Program-made: the position numbers and the translations under genes
Notes under the pieces: generated by a model
What the model saw: only the letters and a program-made list of their open reading frames with translations
Told to the model about the DNA's origin: nothing
Databases searched by the model: none
Part shown: piece after piece, positions 1 to 7,405 of the stretch
Position numbering within the stretch: the stretch's first letter is position 1
Layout: each line of letters starts with the position of its first letter
From: Pseudoramibacter alactolyticus
Lineage (GTDB): Bacteria; Bacillota; Clostridia; Eubacteriales; Eubacteriaceae
Reading direction: 5' to 3' (one strand)
DNA: 64,000 nucleotides
Assembly: GCF_050908235.1 (NCBI RefSeq)
Contig: NZ_CP194340.1

Positions 1-159
1 AGAGAAGCCTGCAGGGCCAAAGGTTTTGATGTGAAAATGGCCAAGTCTGAGGGCGAACAGCTCTTCTCCGATTCTCTGGCCCCCAAGGGACAGGCGGGCG
101 ATACTTATGTGAGCATGTACCGCCACAATGTAGATTTAATAGTCCGCTACCTGAAATAA
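1..159 (+). CDS. Metal ABC transporter substrate-binding protein, C-terminal fragment
   Basis: Open from the window edge in frame 1 and ending at TAA (157-159), this leaves the last 52 residues of a secreted metal-binding lipoprotein. The tail reads LFSDSLAPKG, then TYVSMYRHNVDLIVRYL, which matches the C-terminal helix and conserved HN of the ZnuA/TroA/MntA cluster A-I solute-binding family. The three genes that follow supply the ATPase and two permeases, so this is the extracellular Zn2+/Mn2+ capture component of the same importer. Metal specificity cannot be judged because the metal ligands lie upstream of the window. Confidence 0.85.
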   Translation, partial: REACRAKGFDVKMAKSEGEQLFSDSLAPKGQAGDTYVSMYRHNVDLIVRYLK

Positions 160-204
160 CCGGCGGCTTTGAACGGCCTTGACTTGATAATGAAAGGAAA
201 TGCG

Positions 205-936
205 ATGAACAACAGCATCGTCACCATTGAAGATATGACCATGGCCTACCACGATGCGCCGGTCCTCTGGGATGTGGACATTCAGATTCCGGCCGGATCT
301 CGGACGGCCATCATCGGGCCTAACGGCGCCGGAAAGTCCACCTTGCTCAGGGGCATTTTGGGACTTCAGCGTCCTTTATCGGGCAAGGTGTTGATCGACG
401 GTCTGCCAGTCAAAAAAGCATTGAAAAAAATCGCCTATATCCCGCAGACCGGCACAGTCAACTGGCATTTCCCCACCAATGTTTTGGACGTCGTTTTGAT
501 GGGACGCTACAACCGCATCGGCTGGATCCGAAGGCCCGGCCGCCGGGACCGACAGGCCGCCTCCCGGGCCATTGAAATAATGGGCCTCACGGATCTTCGG
601 CATCGACAAATTGCGCAGCTCAGCGGCGGCCAGCGGCAGCGCGTGTTTATCGCCCGGGCCATCGCCCAGGATGCCGGCATTTATTTAATGGATGAGCCCC
701 TGGCCGGCGTCGACAAAAAAACCGAGGGTATCATCATTGATTTCATTAAAACCCTGCAAAAGGAGGGACGCACCACCATTGTCGTTCATCATGATTTAAA
801 CACCCTGGCGGATTATTTTGACCACGTCGTCATTCTTAACCGAAACGTTATCGCCCAAGGGCCTGTGAGCGATGTCTTGACGCCGGCCAACCTCGAGCGG
901 GCGATGATGGTGGGAGGATCCTGTGCTCAACGTTAA
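205..936 (+). CDS. Metal ABC transporter ATP-binding protein (TroB/ZnuC type)
   Basis: A 243-residue ATPase that powers the Zn/Mn importer from the cytoplasmic side. Walker A GPNGAGKST is at about residues 38-46, followed by the signature LSGGQRQR, Walker B with MDEPLAGVD, and the switch histidine in VVHHDL. The ATG at 205 is chosen over an upstream in-frame TTG (169) because it has AAAGGA just before it and begins the normal domain boundary. It starts 45 bases after the binding-protein gene and its 3' end overlaps the next permease by 14 bases, so the genes form one transcript. The family handles Zn2+, Mn2+ or Fe2+; which one is not readable from the ATPase. Confidence 0.93.
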   Translation: MNNSIVTIEDMTMAYHDAPVLWDVDIQIPAGSRTAIIGPNGAGKSTLLRGILGLQRPLSGKVLIDGLPVKKALKKIAYIPQTGTVNWHFPTNVLDVVLMGRYNRIGWIRRPGRRDRQAASRAIEIMGLTDLRHRQIAQLSGGQRQRVFIARAIAQDAGIYLMDEPLAGVDKKTEGIIIDFIKTLQKEGRTTIVVHHDLNTLADYFDHVVILNRNVIAQGPVSDVLTPANLERAMMVGGSCAQR

Positions 937-1804
937 TGTTTTAACCAGTTATGCCTTTATCGTCGTGGCCCTGGGAACCTCTCTGCTCGCGGCGGCCGCC
1001 GGTGCCGTTGGCTGCATCAATGTTCTCAAGGGCGAATCTCTCATCGGGGATGCCATCGGCCATGCCACCTTTCCCGGTGTGGTTTTCGCTTTTATGCTGG
1101 CGTTGCAGCGCAGTCCCGCCGTGCTGCTCCTGGGCGCCCTCTTTACCGGTGCCGTCGCATACTTGCTTATTCAATTGCTGAACACACATTCCAAGCTTGA
1201 TCTCGATGCGATTCTGGCCGTCGTGCTTTCCGCCTTTTTTGGCATGGGCATGGTTCTCAAAAGCTATATCCAGGGCAATTCCCGTTATGGCCGGGCTTCC
1301 CAGGCAGGACTTCAAAATTATATTTTCGGGCAGGCCGCATTCATCATGCGCGGCGATATCAAAGTCATCTTTGCCGTTGCTGCGGGAATCTTGCTGCTAT
1401 TGCTCCTGTTTTATAAAGAAATAAAGGTTTCTATTTTCGACCGCGAATATGCTGCCGTCATCGGCCTGCCTTCCGGAATTATCTCAGGGATAACCGTGCT
1501 GATGACCCTGAGCGTGATCGCCACGGGATTAAAACTGATCGGCGCAATCTTGATTGCTTCGCTGCTTGTCATTCCGGCCATCATCGCCCTGCAGTGGAGC
1601 AGCCGCTTCGACCGCGTGATGATCATCGCCGCCCTTTCGGGCGGGATTTCTTCGCTCATCGGCACTTATATATCGACGATATGCAATGGCATGTCCACCG
1701 GACCCGTGATTATCGTGGTGATGAGCCTGATGGCGTTGATCTCTTTGGTCTTCGGGCCCCGGGGCGGCCTTGCCCGATTCAGAATCAGGAGGCGCTACCG
1801 ATGA
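923..1804 (+). CDS. Metal ABC transporter permease 1 (ZnuB/TroC family)
   Basis: A 293-residue polytopic membrane protein of the ABC-3 permease family with about eight hydrophobic segments. Typical family stretches are GESLIGDAIGHATFPG near residues 35-50 and the hydrophobic KLIGAILIASLLVIPA segment in the second half. It starts with GTG at 923, preceded by GGGAGG five bases upstream, inside the end of the ATPase gene. It forms the membrane channel together with the next gene; paired permeases of this kind occur in TroCD, SitCD and MntCD systems. It ends in ATGA, giving translational coupling with permease 2. Confidence 0.92.
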   Translation: MLNVNVLTSYAFIVVALGTSLLAAAAGAVGCINVLKGESLIGDAIGHATFPGVVFAFMLALQRSPAVLLLGALFTGAVAYLLIQLLNTHSKLDLDAILAVVLSAFFGMGMVLKSYIQGNSRYGRASQAGLQNYIFGQAAFIMRGDIKVIFAVAAGILLLLLLFYKEIKVSIFDREYAAVIGLPSGIISGITVLMTLSVIATGLKLIGAILIASLLVIPAIIALQWSSRFDRVMIIAALSGGISSLIGTYISTICNGMSTGPVIIVVMSLMALISLVFGPRGGLARFRIRRRYR

Positions 1805-2934
1805 TGACCGCCATCACCCTATTAAAAGATTTTTTGATGGCCAACGAAGCCCTGTGGGTTCTCTGGCTCACTGCCGTCACCTGTGCACTCATTGGCTCTT
1901 TTTTGGTCCTCAGGCACCTCTCGATGGTATCCGACGCCATCTCTCATTCGGTCCTGCTGGGCATTGTGCTGGCTTTTTTTGCGGTGCACGATCTGCGCTC
2001 GCCGTGGCTTGTCATCGGGGCCGCCGTTTTCGGCGTGTTAACCGTGATGGCCGTGGAGCAGCTTTCCAAAACCGGCCTGATCCGCAATCACGACGCCGTA
2101 GGCATCGTCTTCCCTTTGTTCTTTGCGTTCGCAGTAATCCTCATCACAAAATATGCCCGCAACGTCCACCTCGACACGGACATGGTGCTCATGGGGGAGG
2201 TCATCATGGCACCCCTGTACCGAATAACCGTGCTGGGCTATTCACTGCCCAAATCGCTGATCGCCATGGGGCTGATTTTTTGTGTCAACCTGGCCTTTAT
2301 CCTGATCTTTTTTAAAGAGCTCAAGCTAACGGCCTTTGACCGGGAGTTTGCCATCACCCTCGGCTTTTCCTCTCCCTTTTTATTTTATGCCTTGATGACC
2401 CTCTCTTCCCTGACGGCCGTCATCGCCTTTGACGCGGTTGGGGCCATCCTGGTCGTCAGCTTTTTGATCGCGCCCAATGCCAGCGCCTACATGCTCAGCA
2501 AGGATCTCCGGCAGATGCTTCTCATCAGCGTGCTTTATGCCTCAGCCAATACGATCATCGGTTATCTGCTGGCCCTCGCGGCGAATGTATCTGTCTCCGG
2601 CATGACCGCCGCCGTGGCCGGCGGCACCACCCTGCTGACCTTCTTCCTCCACAAGGACGGTCTGGTCACCACCCTGCTTCGCAGGCGAAAACAGCGCCGC
2701 CGCTTTTATCTTGATTTATTGACGATACACATCGGCAATCATATGGGCACCCCCGACGCCTTCCGCGAAAACGGGGTCCTGACGATCAAACATCATTTGC
2801 ATTGGCAGCCGTCGATGATCGAACGCCACGCCGGCATCCTCGCGGCCGACGGTCTGCTGACTGTCCAGAACCAGCAATATCTGCTGACGCCAAAGGGACT
2901 CTGCCGATACCGCAGGCTCCGGCAGAATCTCTGA
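1801..2934 (+). CDS. Metal ABC transporter permease 2 with C-terminal winged-helix domain
   Basis: The ATG at 1801 overlaps the stop of permease 1 (ATGA) and follows AGGAGG. The 377-residue product has an ABC-3 permease domain (about residues 1-295; RHLSMVSDAISHSVL is the family motif after the first helices). This is followed by a soluble tail of about 80 residues that looks like a winged-helix fold: a helical HTH-like part and a final LTPKGLCRYRRL, as in the N-terminal domain of DtxR/MntR-type regulators. Similar tails are known on some metal permeases. They may sense metal or partner proteins at the cytoplasmic face, but that is inference. No obvious metal repressor gene is nearby. Confidence 0.9.
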   Translation: MMTAITLLKDFLMANEALWVLWLTAVTCALIGSFLVLRHLSMVSDAISHSVLLGIVLAFFAVHDLRSPWLVIGAAVFGVLTVMAVEQLSKTGLIRNHDAVGIVFPLFFAFAVILITKYARNVHLDTDMVLMGEVIMAPLYRITVLGYSLPKSLIAMGLIFCVNLAFILIFFKELKLTAFDREFAITLGFSSPFLFYALMTLSSLTAVIAFDAVGAILVVSFLIAPNASAYMLSKDLRQMLLISVLYASANTIIGYLLALAANVSVSGMTAAVAGGTTLLTFFLHKDGLVTTLLRRRKQRRRFYLDLLTIHIGNHMGTPDAFRENGVLTIKHHLHWQPSMIERHAGILAADGLLTVQNQQYLLTPKGLCRYRRLRQNL

Positions 2935-3298
2935 TCCCTTCAAAAGGCAAATCGCCGCTTTTCAATAACCGTTAATGCGTTTATTTTTTTCTTAACCTAA
3001 AATATATGTGCGCATTTTCATTATGAAACTGCTTGAAAAGCTTTCAGGTCTGTCGTAAAATTTAAATTGAAGTATGAATTGAATGTTGCTGATTTATTAC
3101 TTCCGCCGGTGCGCCTACACTGGCATTTTTTATTGCCGTTTTTTCGTGCGCCTGCGCTCCGCCCGACGCGCTTTTCCCTTTTGCTATTTTTTCTCTGAAT
3201 GCGGTTAAAAAATGCTCTTTCGTTTTCGTCTGCCGTCTCTCCCGTCAAATTCAAATCCGGAATTTCCACTTTTTCTAAAAACAGCGCATAATTTGACA

Positions 3299-3327
3299 TT
3301 GTTTCCGCCACGCGCTTGTTCTATAAT
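3299..3327 (+). promoter_or_regulatory. Promoter of the bza operon
   Basis: TTGTTT at 3299-3304 and TATAAT at 3322-3327 are separated by 17 bases. A perfect TTGACA at 3293-3298 lies 23 bases from the -10, too far to be the -35. The start of transcription would fall near 3333, just before the cobalamin riboswitch. The roughly 360 bases between the metal transporter and this promoter are AT-rich and hold no gene I can support. Confidence 0.65.
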
Positions 3328-3340
3328 GAAAAAAGCATTG

Positions 3341-3507
3341 AAGGTGCCCCGGCAACGGGGAGAATAGGGAATCGGGTGTGAATCCCGAGCGAACCCATCA
3401 CTGTGATCAGTTGAGATCCGCTGCGAACCACTGCCGACAGCACATCGCCGGCGGGAAGGGGCGGACCTGGCGTGCATAGCGCCGGCTGTCAGTCAGGAGA
3501 CCTGCCT
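3341..3507 (+). ncRNA. Cobalamin riboswitch
   Basis: The leader carries the hallmarks of the adenosylcobalamin aptamer: GGTGCCCC near the 5' end, the GGGAA...GAATCCCGAGC element (3367-3390), the GAACCACTG/GCCGGCGGGAAGG core (3425-3460), and an exact B12 box AGTCAGGAGACCTGCC at 3491-3506. Such elements turn off downstream cobalamin genes when coenzyme B12 binds. It sits directly upstream of bzaA and is followed by an intrinsic terminator, so control by premature termination is expected. Confidence 0.96.
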
Positions 3508-3534
3508 TGAATGATGATGCATGGATGACGGTAA

Positions 3535-3573
3535 AGTCCATAGTCGAACCTTTTTTCGGCTATGGGCTTTTTT
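3535..3573 (+). terminator. Riboswitch expression-platform terminator
   Basis: Fourteen-base-pair stem (arms 3535-3548 and about 3555-3569, with G-U pairs), small T-rich loop, and a T run at 3568-3573. It lies between the B12 box and the ribosome binding site of bzaA (AGGAG near 3628), which is where a B12-dependent terminator should be. Confidence 0.85.
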
Positions 3574-3638
3574 AATGTCACGAAAGCCCGGCACTGGCCG
3601 AAACGGCACCAGCACTTCACAAATCAAAGGAGAAGCAG

Positions 3639-4952
3639 ATGACATTACTTGAAAAAGCACGCGCCGGCGAAATCACCGACGAAATGCGCTTTTGTGCGGC
3701 GCACGAAGGCGTCGATCCCGAAGTGATCCGCCAGGGCATGGTCGATGGCACCATCGTCATTCTTCACAGTTCCAGAGAAAACATCCGCCCCGTCGCCGTG
3801 GGCAAGGGGCTGTTCACCAAGGTCTCGGCCTCGGTGGGCCTGTATGAGGCCGGCGACACCGTCGACGGCGAAATGGCCAAGGTCGCCGCCGCCGTTAAAG
3901 CCCATACCGACACCATTATGGATCTGTCTGTCCGCGGTCCCATCGAAGCCATGCGCAAAAAAGTCCTCGCCGCCGTGGACTGCCCCGTCGGCACCCTGCC
4001 GATGTATGAAACCCTGGCCGAAGCCGCCGACAAACACGGCACCGCCATGGCCATGACCGAAGACGACATATTCGAAATGATCGAACGCCAGGCCAGCCAA
4101 GGCGTGGCCTTTCTCGCCATGCATCCGGCGACCACCCGCGACGTCATCCGCCGCGCCAAAGAGGAAGGCCGCATCGACCCGCTGGTGTCCTATGGGGGCT
4201 CCCACCTCATCGGCTGGATGATTCATCATCAGAAAGAAAACCCGATGTACACCTATTTCGACCGGATCATCGACATCTGTCACCGCTACGACGTCGTGCT
4301 CAGCTTCGCCGACGGGATGCGTCCGGGCTGTGTCGCCGATTCCCTCGACGCTGCCCAGGTGGAAGAGCTCGTGCTCATCGGCACCCTGGTCCGCCGCGCC
4401 CGTGAAGCCGGCGTCCAGGTGATGGTCAAAGGGCCGGGCCACGTGGCGATGGACGAGATCGCCTGCACGGTGCAGCTTGAAAAGAAACTCTGCCACGGCG
4501 CACCCTACTTTATCTTCGGCATGCTGCCCACGGATACCGCCGCCGGCTTTGACCATATCACTTCGGCCATCGGCGGGGCCGTCGCCGCCTGGCAGGGCGC
4601 CGATTTCCTGTGCTATGTCACCCCGGCGGAGCACATCGGCATGCCCTCCGCCGACGACGTTTACCAGGGCGTTATCGCTTCGCGCATTGCCGGCCACGCA
4701 GGCGACGTGGCCAAGGGACACCCCGCCGCACTCGAATGGGACAAAAAAATGTCCGAAGCCCGGGTCGCCATGGATTTCTCGAAGCAATTCAAGCTGGCCA
4801 TGGATCCGGAAACCGCCGAACGCATGTGGCGGGAACGCTCCGACGATTTTGCCAGCGAATGCACCATGTGCGGCAAACTTTGCGCCGCCCGCATCGTCGA
4901 AAAAGTGATGAACGGCGAAGACGCCGTGACCGTCAAATCCCAGGAGGCATAA
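3639..4952 (+). CDS. bzaA: 5-hydroxybenzimidazole synthase component BzaA (ThiC paralogue)
   Basis: A 437-residue ThiC-superfamily radical SAM protein. In the E. limosum pathway BzaA acts with BzaB to convert the purine intermediate aminoimidazole ribotide into 5-hydroxybenzimidazole, the first step of anaerobic lower-ligand synthesis. The ThiC-type barrel is seen in YGGSHLIGWMIHH, MVKGPGHVAMDEI and FGMLPTDTAAGFDHI. The C-terminal cluster cysteines are C408, C411 and C415, a CX2CX3C spacing, one residue shorter than the CX2CX4C of ThiC and of BzaB next door. The ATG follows AAAGGAG. It is the first gene after the cobalamin riboswitch, which argues against a thiamine role. Confidence 0.93.
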   Translation: MTLLEKARAGEITDEMRFCAAHEGVDPEVIRQGMVDGTIVILHSSRENIRPVAVGKGLFTKVSASVGLYEAGDTVDGEMAKVAAAVKAHTDTIMDLSVRGPIEAMRKKVLAAVDCPVGTLPMYETLAEAADKHGTAMAMTEDDIFEMIERQASQGVAFLAMHPATTRDVIRRAKEEGRIDPLVSYGGSHLIGWMIHHQKENPMYTYFDRIIDICHRYDVVLSFADGMRPGCVADSLDAAQVEELVLIGTLVRRAREAGVQVMVKGPGHVAMDEIACTVQLEKKLCHGAPYFIFGMLPTDTAAGFDHITSAIGGAVAAWQGADFLCYVTPAEHIGMPSADDVYQGVIASRIAGHAGDVAKGHPAALEWDKKMSEARVAMDFSKQFKLAMDPETAERMWRERSDDFASECTMCGKLCAARIVEKVMNGEDAVTVKSQEA

Positions 4953-4953
4953 A

Positions 4954-6246
4954 ATGAGCACACAAATGTTAGAAGCCCGCGCCGGGCGCATCACCGAAGA
5001 AATGGAACGGGTCGCTCTCCAGGAAGGCGTGACGCCGGAATATATCCGAGAACGGGTGGCCGACAGCCGCATTGTCATCCCGAAAAATACCCGCCGCAGC
5101 CGCAGCAAGATCTGCGGCATCGGCGAAGGCCTCGACATCAAGGTCAACTCGCTGATGGGCACCTCCTCCGACCGCAACGACAAAGCCATGGAAAAGCGCA
5201 AGCTCCAGCTGATCGAAGAGGCCGGCGCCGACGCCTTCATGGATCTGTCCACCGGCGACGACATCGACGGCATGCGCCGCCAGTCCATCGCAAGCTCCAA
5301 CATCGCGGCCGGCTGCGTGCCGGTTTATCAAGCGGCCAACGAAGCCATCGAAAAACACGGCTCCATGGTGGCCATGACCGGCCGGGACCTGCTGGACGTG
5401 ATCGAAAAGGAATGCGAAGACGGCATGGATTTCATGGCGGTTCACAGCGCCTACAACCGGCAGCTGTTCGACATTTTGCGAAAGACCGGCCGGCTGGCCA
5501 ATATCGTCTCCCGCGGCGGCTCGATCCTGACCGCCTGGATGCACTACAACCAAAAAGACAATCCCCTCTACGCCGAATTCGACAAAGTGCTCGAAATCCT
5601 CAAATCCACCGATACCGTGCTCTCCATCGGCGACGCCATCCGTCCGGGCTGCAATTTCGATTCCCTCGACGCAGCCCAGATGGCTGGGCTGATGGTCGCC
5701 GGGGATCTCGCCAAGCGCGCCATCGAAGCCGGCGTGCAGGTGATGATCGAAGGGCCGGGCCACGTGCCGCTCAACCACATCGCCACCACGATGCAGATGC
5801 AAAAGCGCCTCTGCCACAACGTGCCCTATTACATCCTCGGTTTCCTGGCGACGGACGTCGCGCCGGGCTACGACAACATCACCGGGGCCATCGGCGGCGC
5901 CTTTGCCGGAATGCACGGCGCGGATTTCCTGTGCAACCTTACCCCGGCCGAACACCTCGGCCTGCCGACGGAAGAAGACGTGGTGATGGGCGTGCGCACG
6001 GCCCGCATCGCCGCCGACTGTGCCAACGTGCTGCGCCGGGGCGGCCGCGCCTGGAACCGTTCGCTGGCCATGGCCAAAGCCAGAGTGAATAACGACGTTC
6101 AGGCGCAGATCGACAACGCCTTGATGCCGGAAGTCCTCCGCGAGCGCCTGGCCCGCGAGCCGAAACACGATCACTGCGCGGCCTGCTCGGACGGGCTGTG
6201 TCCGGCCGATGTGGCCTACGATTATTTCTTCGGCGATAACGCCTGA
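4954..6246 (+). CDS. bzaB: 5-hydroxybenzimidazole synthase component BzaB (ThiC paralogue)
   Basis: A 430-residue ThiC-like radical SAM protein starting two bases after bzaA stops, with AGGAGG just upstream. It is clearly homologous to BzaA along its length (for example SRGGSILTAWMHY, MIEGPGHVPLNHI, LGFLATDVAPGYDNI). It keeps the canonical C-terminal cluster motif CX2CX4C at C408, C411 and C416. BzaA and BzaB are both needed for 5-hydroxybenzimidazole in E. limosum, in contrast to the single BzaF of other anaerobes. Tandem duplication followed by divergence is the likely origin. A role as a true thiamine ThiC is unlikely given the operon. Confidence 0.93.
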   Translation: MSTQMLEARAGRITEEMERVALQEGVTPEYIRERVADSRIVIPKNTRRSRSKICGIGEGLDIKVNSLMGTSSDRNDKAMEKRKLQLIEEAGADAFMDLSTGDDIDGMRRQSIASSNIAAGCVPVYQAANEAIEKHGSMVAMTGRDLLDVIEKECEDGMDFMAVHSAYNRQLFDILRKTGRLANIVSRGGSILTAWMHYNQKDNPLYAEFDKVLEILKSTDTVLSIGDAIRPGCNFDSLDAAQMAGLMVAGDLAKRAIEAGVQVMIEGPGHVPLNHIATTMQMQKRLCHNVPYYILGFLATDVAPGYDNITGAIGGAFAGMHGADFLCNLTPAEHLGLPTEEDVVMGVRTARIAADCANVLRRGGRAWNRSLAMAKARVNNDVQAQIDNALMPEVLRERLAREPKHDHCAACSDGLCPADVAYDYFFGDNA

Positions 6247-6327
6247 CCATCCATTGCCGAACAGGCGGCGGCAAGGCCTTCTGCCTGTCCACGTTTTATC
6301 AAGCATAAAGCATAAAGGAGCAAAATC

Positions 6328-7401
6328 ATGTCAAAATTATCCCTGAACGCCGTTCTCGCCGGCATCGAACCTTCCGACAAAAGCTGGGAAGCCCAAGCGA
6401 AACAACACGTGGAAGCACTGGCCGTACCGCCCTGGAGCCTCGGCCGCCTGTCCGAAATCGGCGTGCGGCTTTGCGGCATGCAGCGCACCCTCTCGCCGGA
6501 CGTCTCGAAGAAGCTGGTCATCACCTGCGGCGCGGACGAAGGCGTCGCCGACGAGGGCGTCTCGGCCTTTCCCCAACAGGTCACCCAGGAAATGCTCGCC
6601 AATATCGCTGCCGGCGGCGCGTCCATCAACGTTCTCGCAGGTGCGGCCGGCGCTGATGTGCGTCTGGTCGATCTGGGCGTGAAGGGTGACTTCCCGGATC
6701 TCATCGAAAAGGGTGTGCTGGTCGACCATAAAATCGCCTACGGCTCGAGCAACATGCGCCGCGGCCCGGCCATGACCCGCGAGCAGGCCGTCGCCTCCCT
6801 GGAAGCCGGCATCAACGAAGCCAGTCAGGCCATCGCCACAGAAGGGGTGAGGCTTTTGGCCACCGGCGATCTGGGCATCGGCAACACCACCCCTTCCGCC
6901 GCCATTCTCGCCGTGATCGGCGGCTTTCCCGTCGCCGATGTCACCGGCCGGGGCACCGGTCTGGACGATCCCGGCCTGCAAAACAAAATCCGAGTGATCG
7001 AAGACGCCATTGCCCTCAACCGCCCCGACGCCACCGACGGCCTGGACGTATTGGCCAAGGTCGGCGGTTTGGATATCGGCGGCATCGCAGGGACCATCCT
7101 CGGTGCGGCCTATCACCGCACGCCGGTGCTGGTCGACGGCTTTATCTCCACCGCCGGTGCTCTCATTGCCAAAGCCCTGTGTCCCGCGGCGGCCGACTAC
7201 ATGATCGCCGCCCACAAATCCCAGGAGCCGGGCCACACGCTGATGTGGCAAACCCTGGGCATCCGGCCGCTGCTCGATCTCGACATGCGTCTGGGCGAAG
7301 GCACCGGGGCCGCGGTCGCCATGCACCTCGTGGAATGCGCCGCCCGCTCGATGACCGATATCCTCACCTTTGAGGAAGCGGCCGTGACCGAAAAGCACTG
7401 A
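6328..7401 (+). CDS. cobT: Nicotinate-nucleotide:dimethylbenzimidazole phosphoribosyltransferase
   Basis: A 357-residue CobT that transfers phosphoribose from nicotinate mononucleotide onto a benzimidazole, giving the alpha-ribotide used in the cobalamin nucleotide loop. Family marks include VTCGADEGVADEGVSA-type sequence near residue 65, TGDLGIGNTTPSAA in the middle, and GEGTGAA near residue 325 containing the catalytic glutamate. It follows bzaB after 81 bases, with AAAGGAG before the ATG. Its place inside the bza operon is the arrangement known from E. limosum and ties lower-ligand synthesis to its activation. Confidence 0.96.
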   Translation: MSKLSLNAVLAGIEPSDKSWEAQAKQHVEALAVPPWSLGRLSEIGVRLCGMQRTLSPDVSKKLVITCGADEGVADEGVSAFPQQVTQEMLANIAAGGASINVLAGAAGADVRLVDLGVKGDFPDLIEKGVLVDHKIAYGSSNMRRGPAMTREQAVASLEAGINEASQAIATEGVRLLATGDLGIGNTTPSAAILAVIGGFPVADVTGRGTGLDDPGLQNKIRVIEDAIALNRPDATDGLDVLAKVGGLDIGGIAGTILGAAYHRTPVLVDGFISTAGALIAKALCPAAADYMIAAHKSQEPGHTLMWQTLGIRPLLDLDMRLGEGTGAAVAMHLVECAARSMTDILTFEEAAVTEKH

Positions 7402-7405
7402 CGCC

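Noticed and set aside
3293..3298. Perfect TTGACA as -35 of the bza promoter
   Set aside because: It is 23 bases from TATAAT; TTGTTT six bases on gives the normal 17-base spacing.
3021..3477. Two minus-strand open frames of 96 and 90 codons upstream of bza
   Set aside because: They overlap the bza promoter and the cobalamin riboswitch, have no recognisable product, and look like chance frames.
3639..6246. bzaA/bzaB as thiamine ThiC genes
   Set aside because: A cobalamin, not a TPP, riboswitch precedes them and cobT-bzaC-bzaD-bzaE follow.
3645..6306. Long antisense frames of 552 and 445 codons across bzaA and bzaB
   Set aside because: Shadows of GC-rich coding sequence; low-complexity His/Gly/Val-rich products with no family features.
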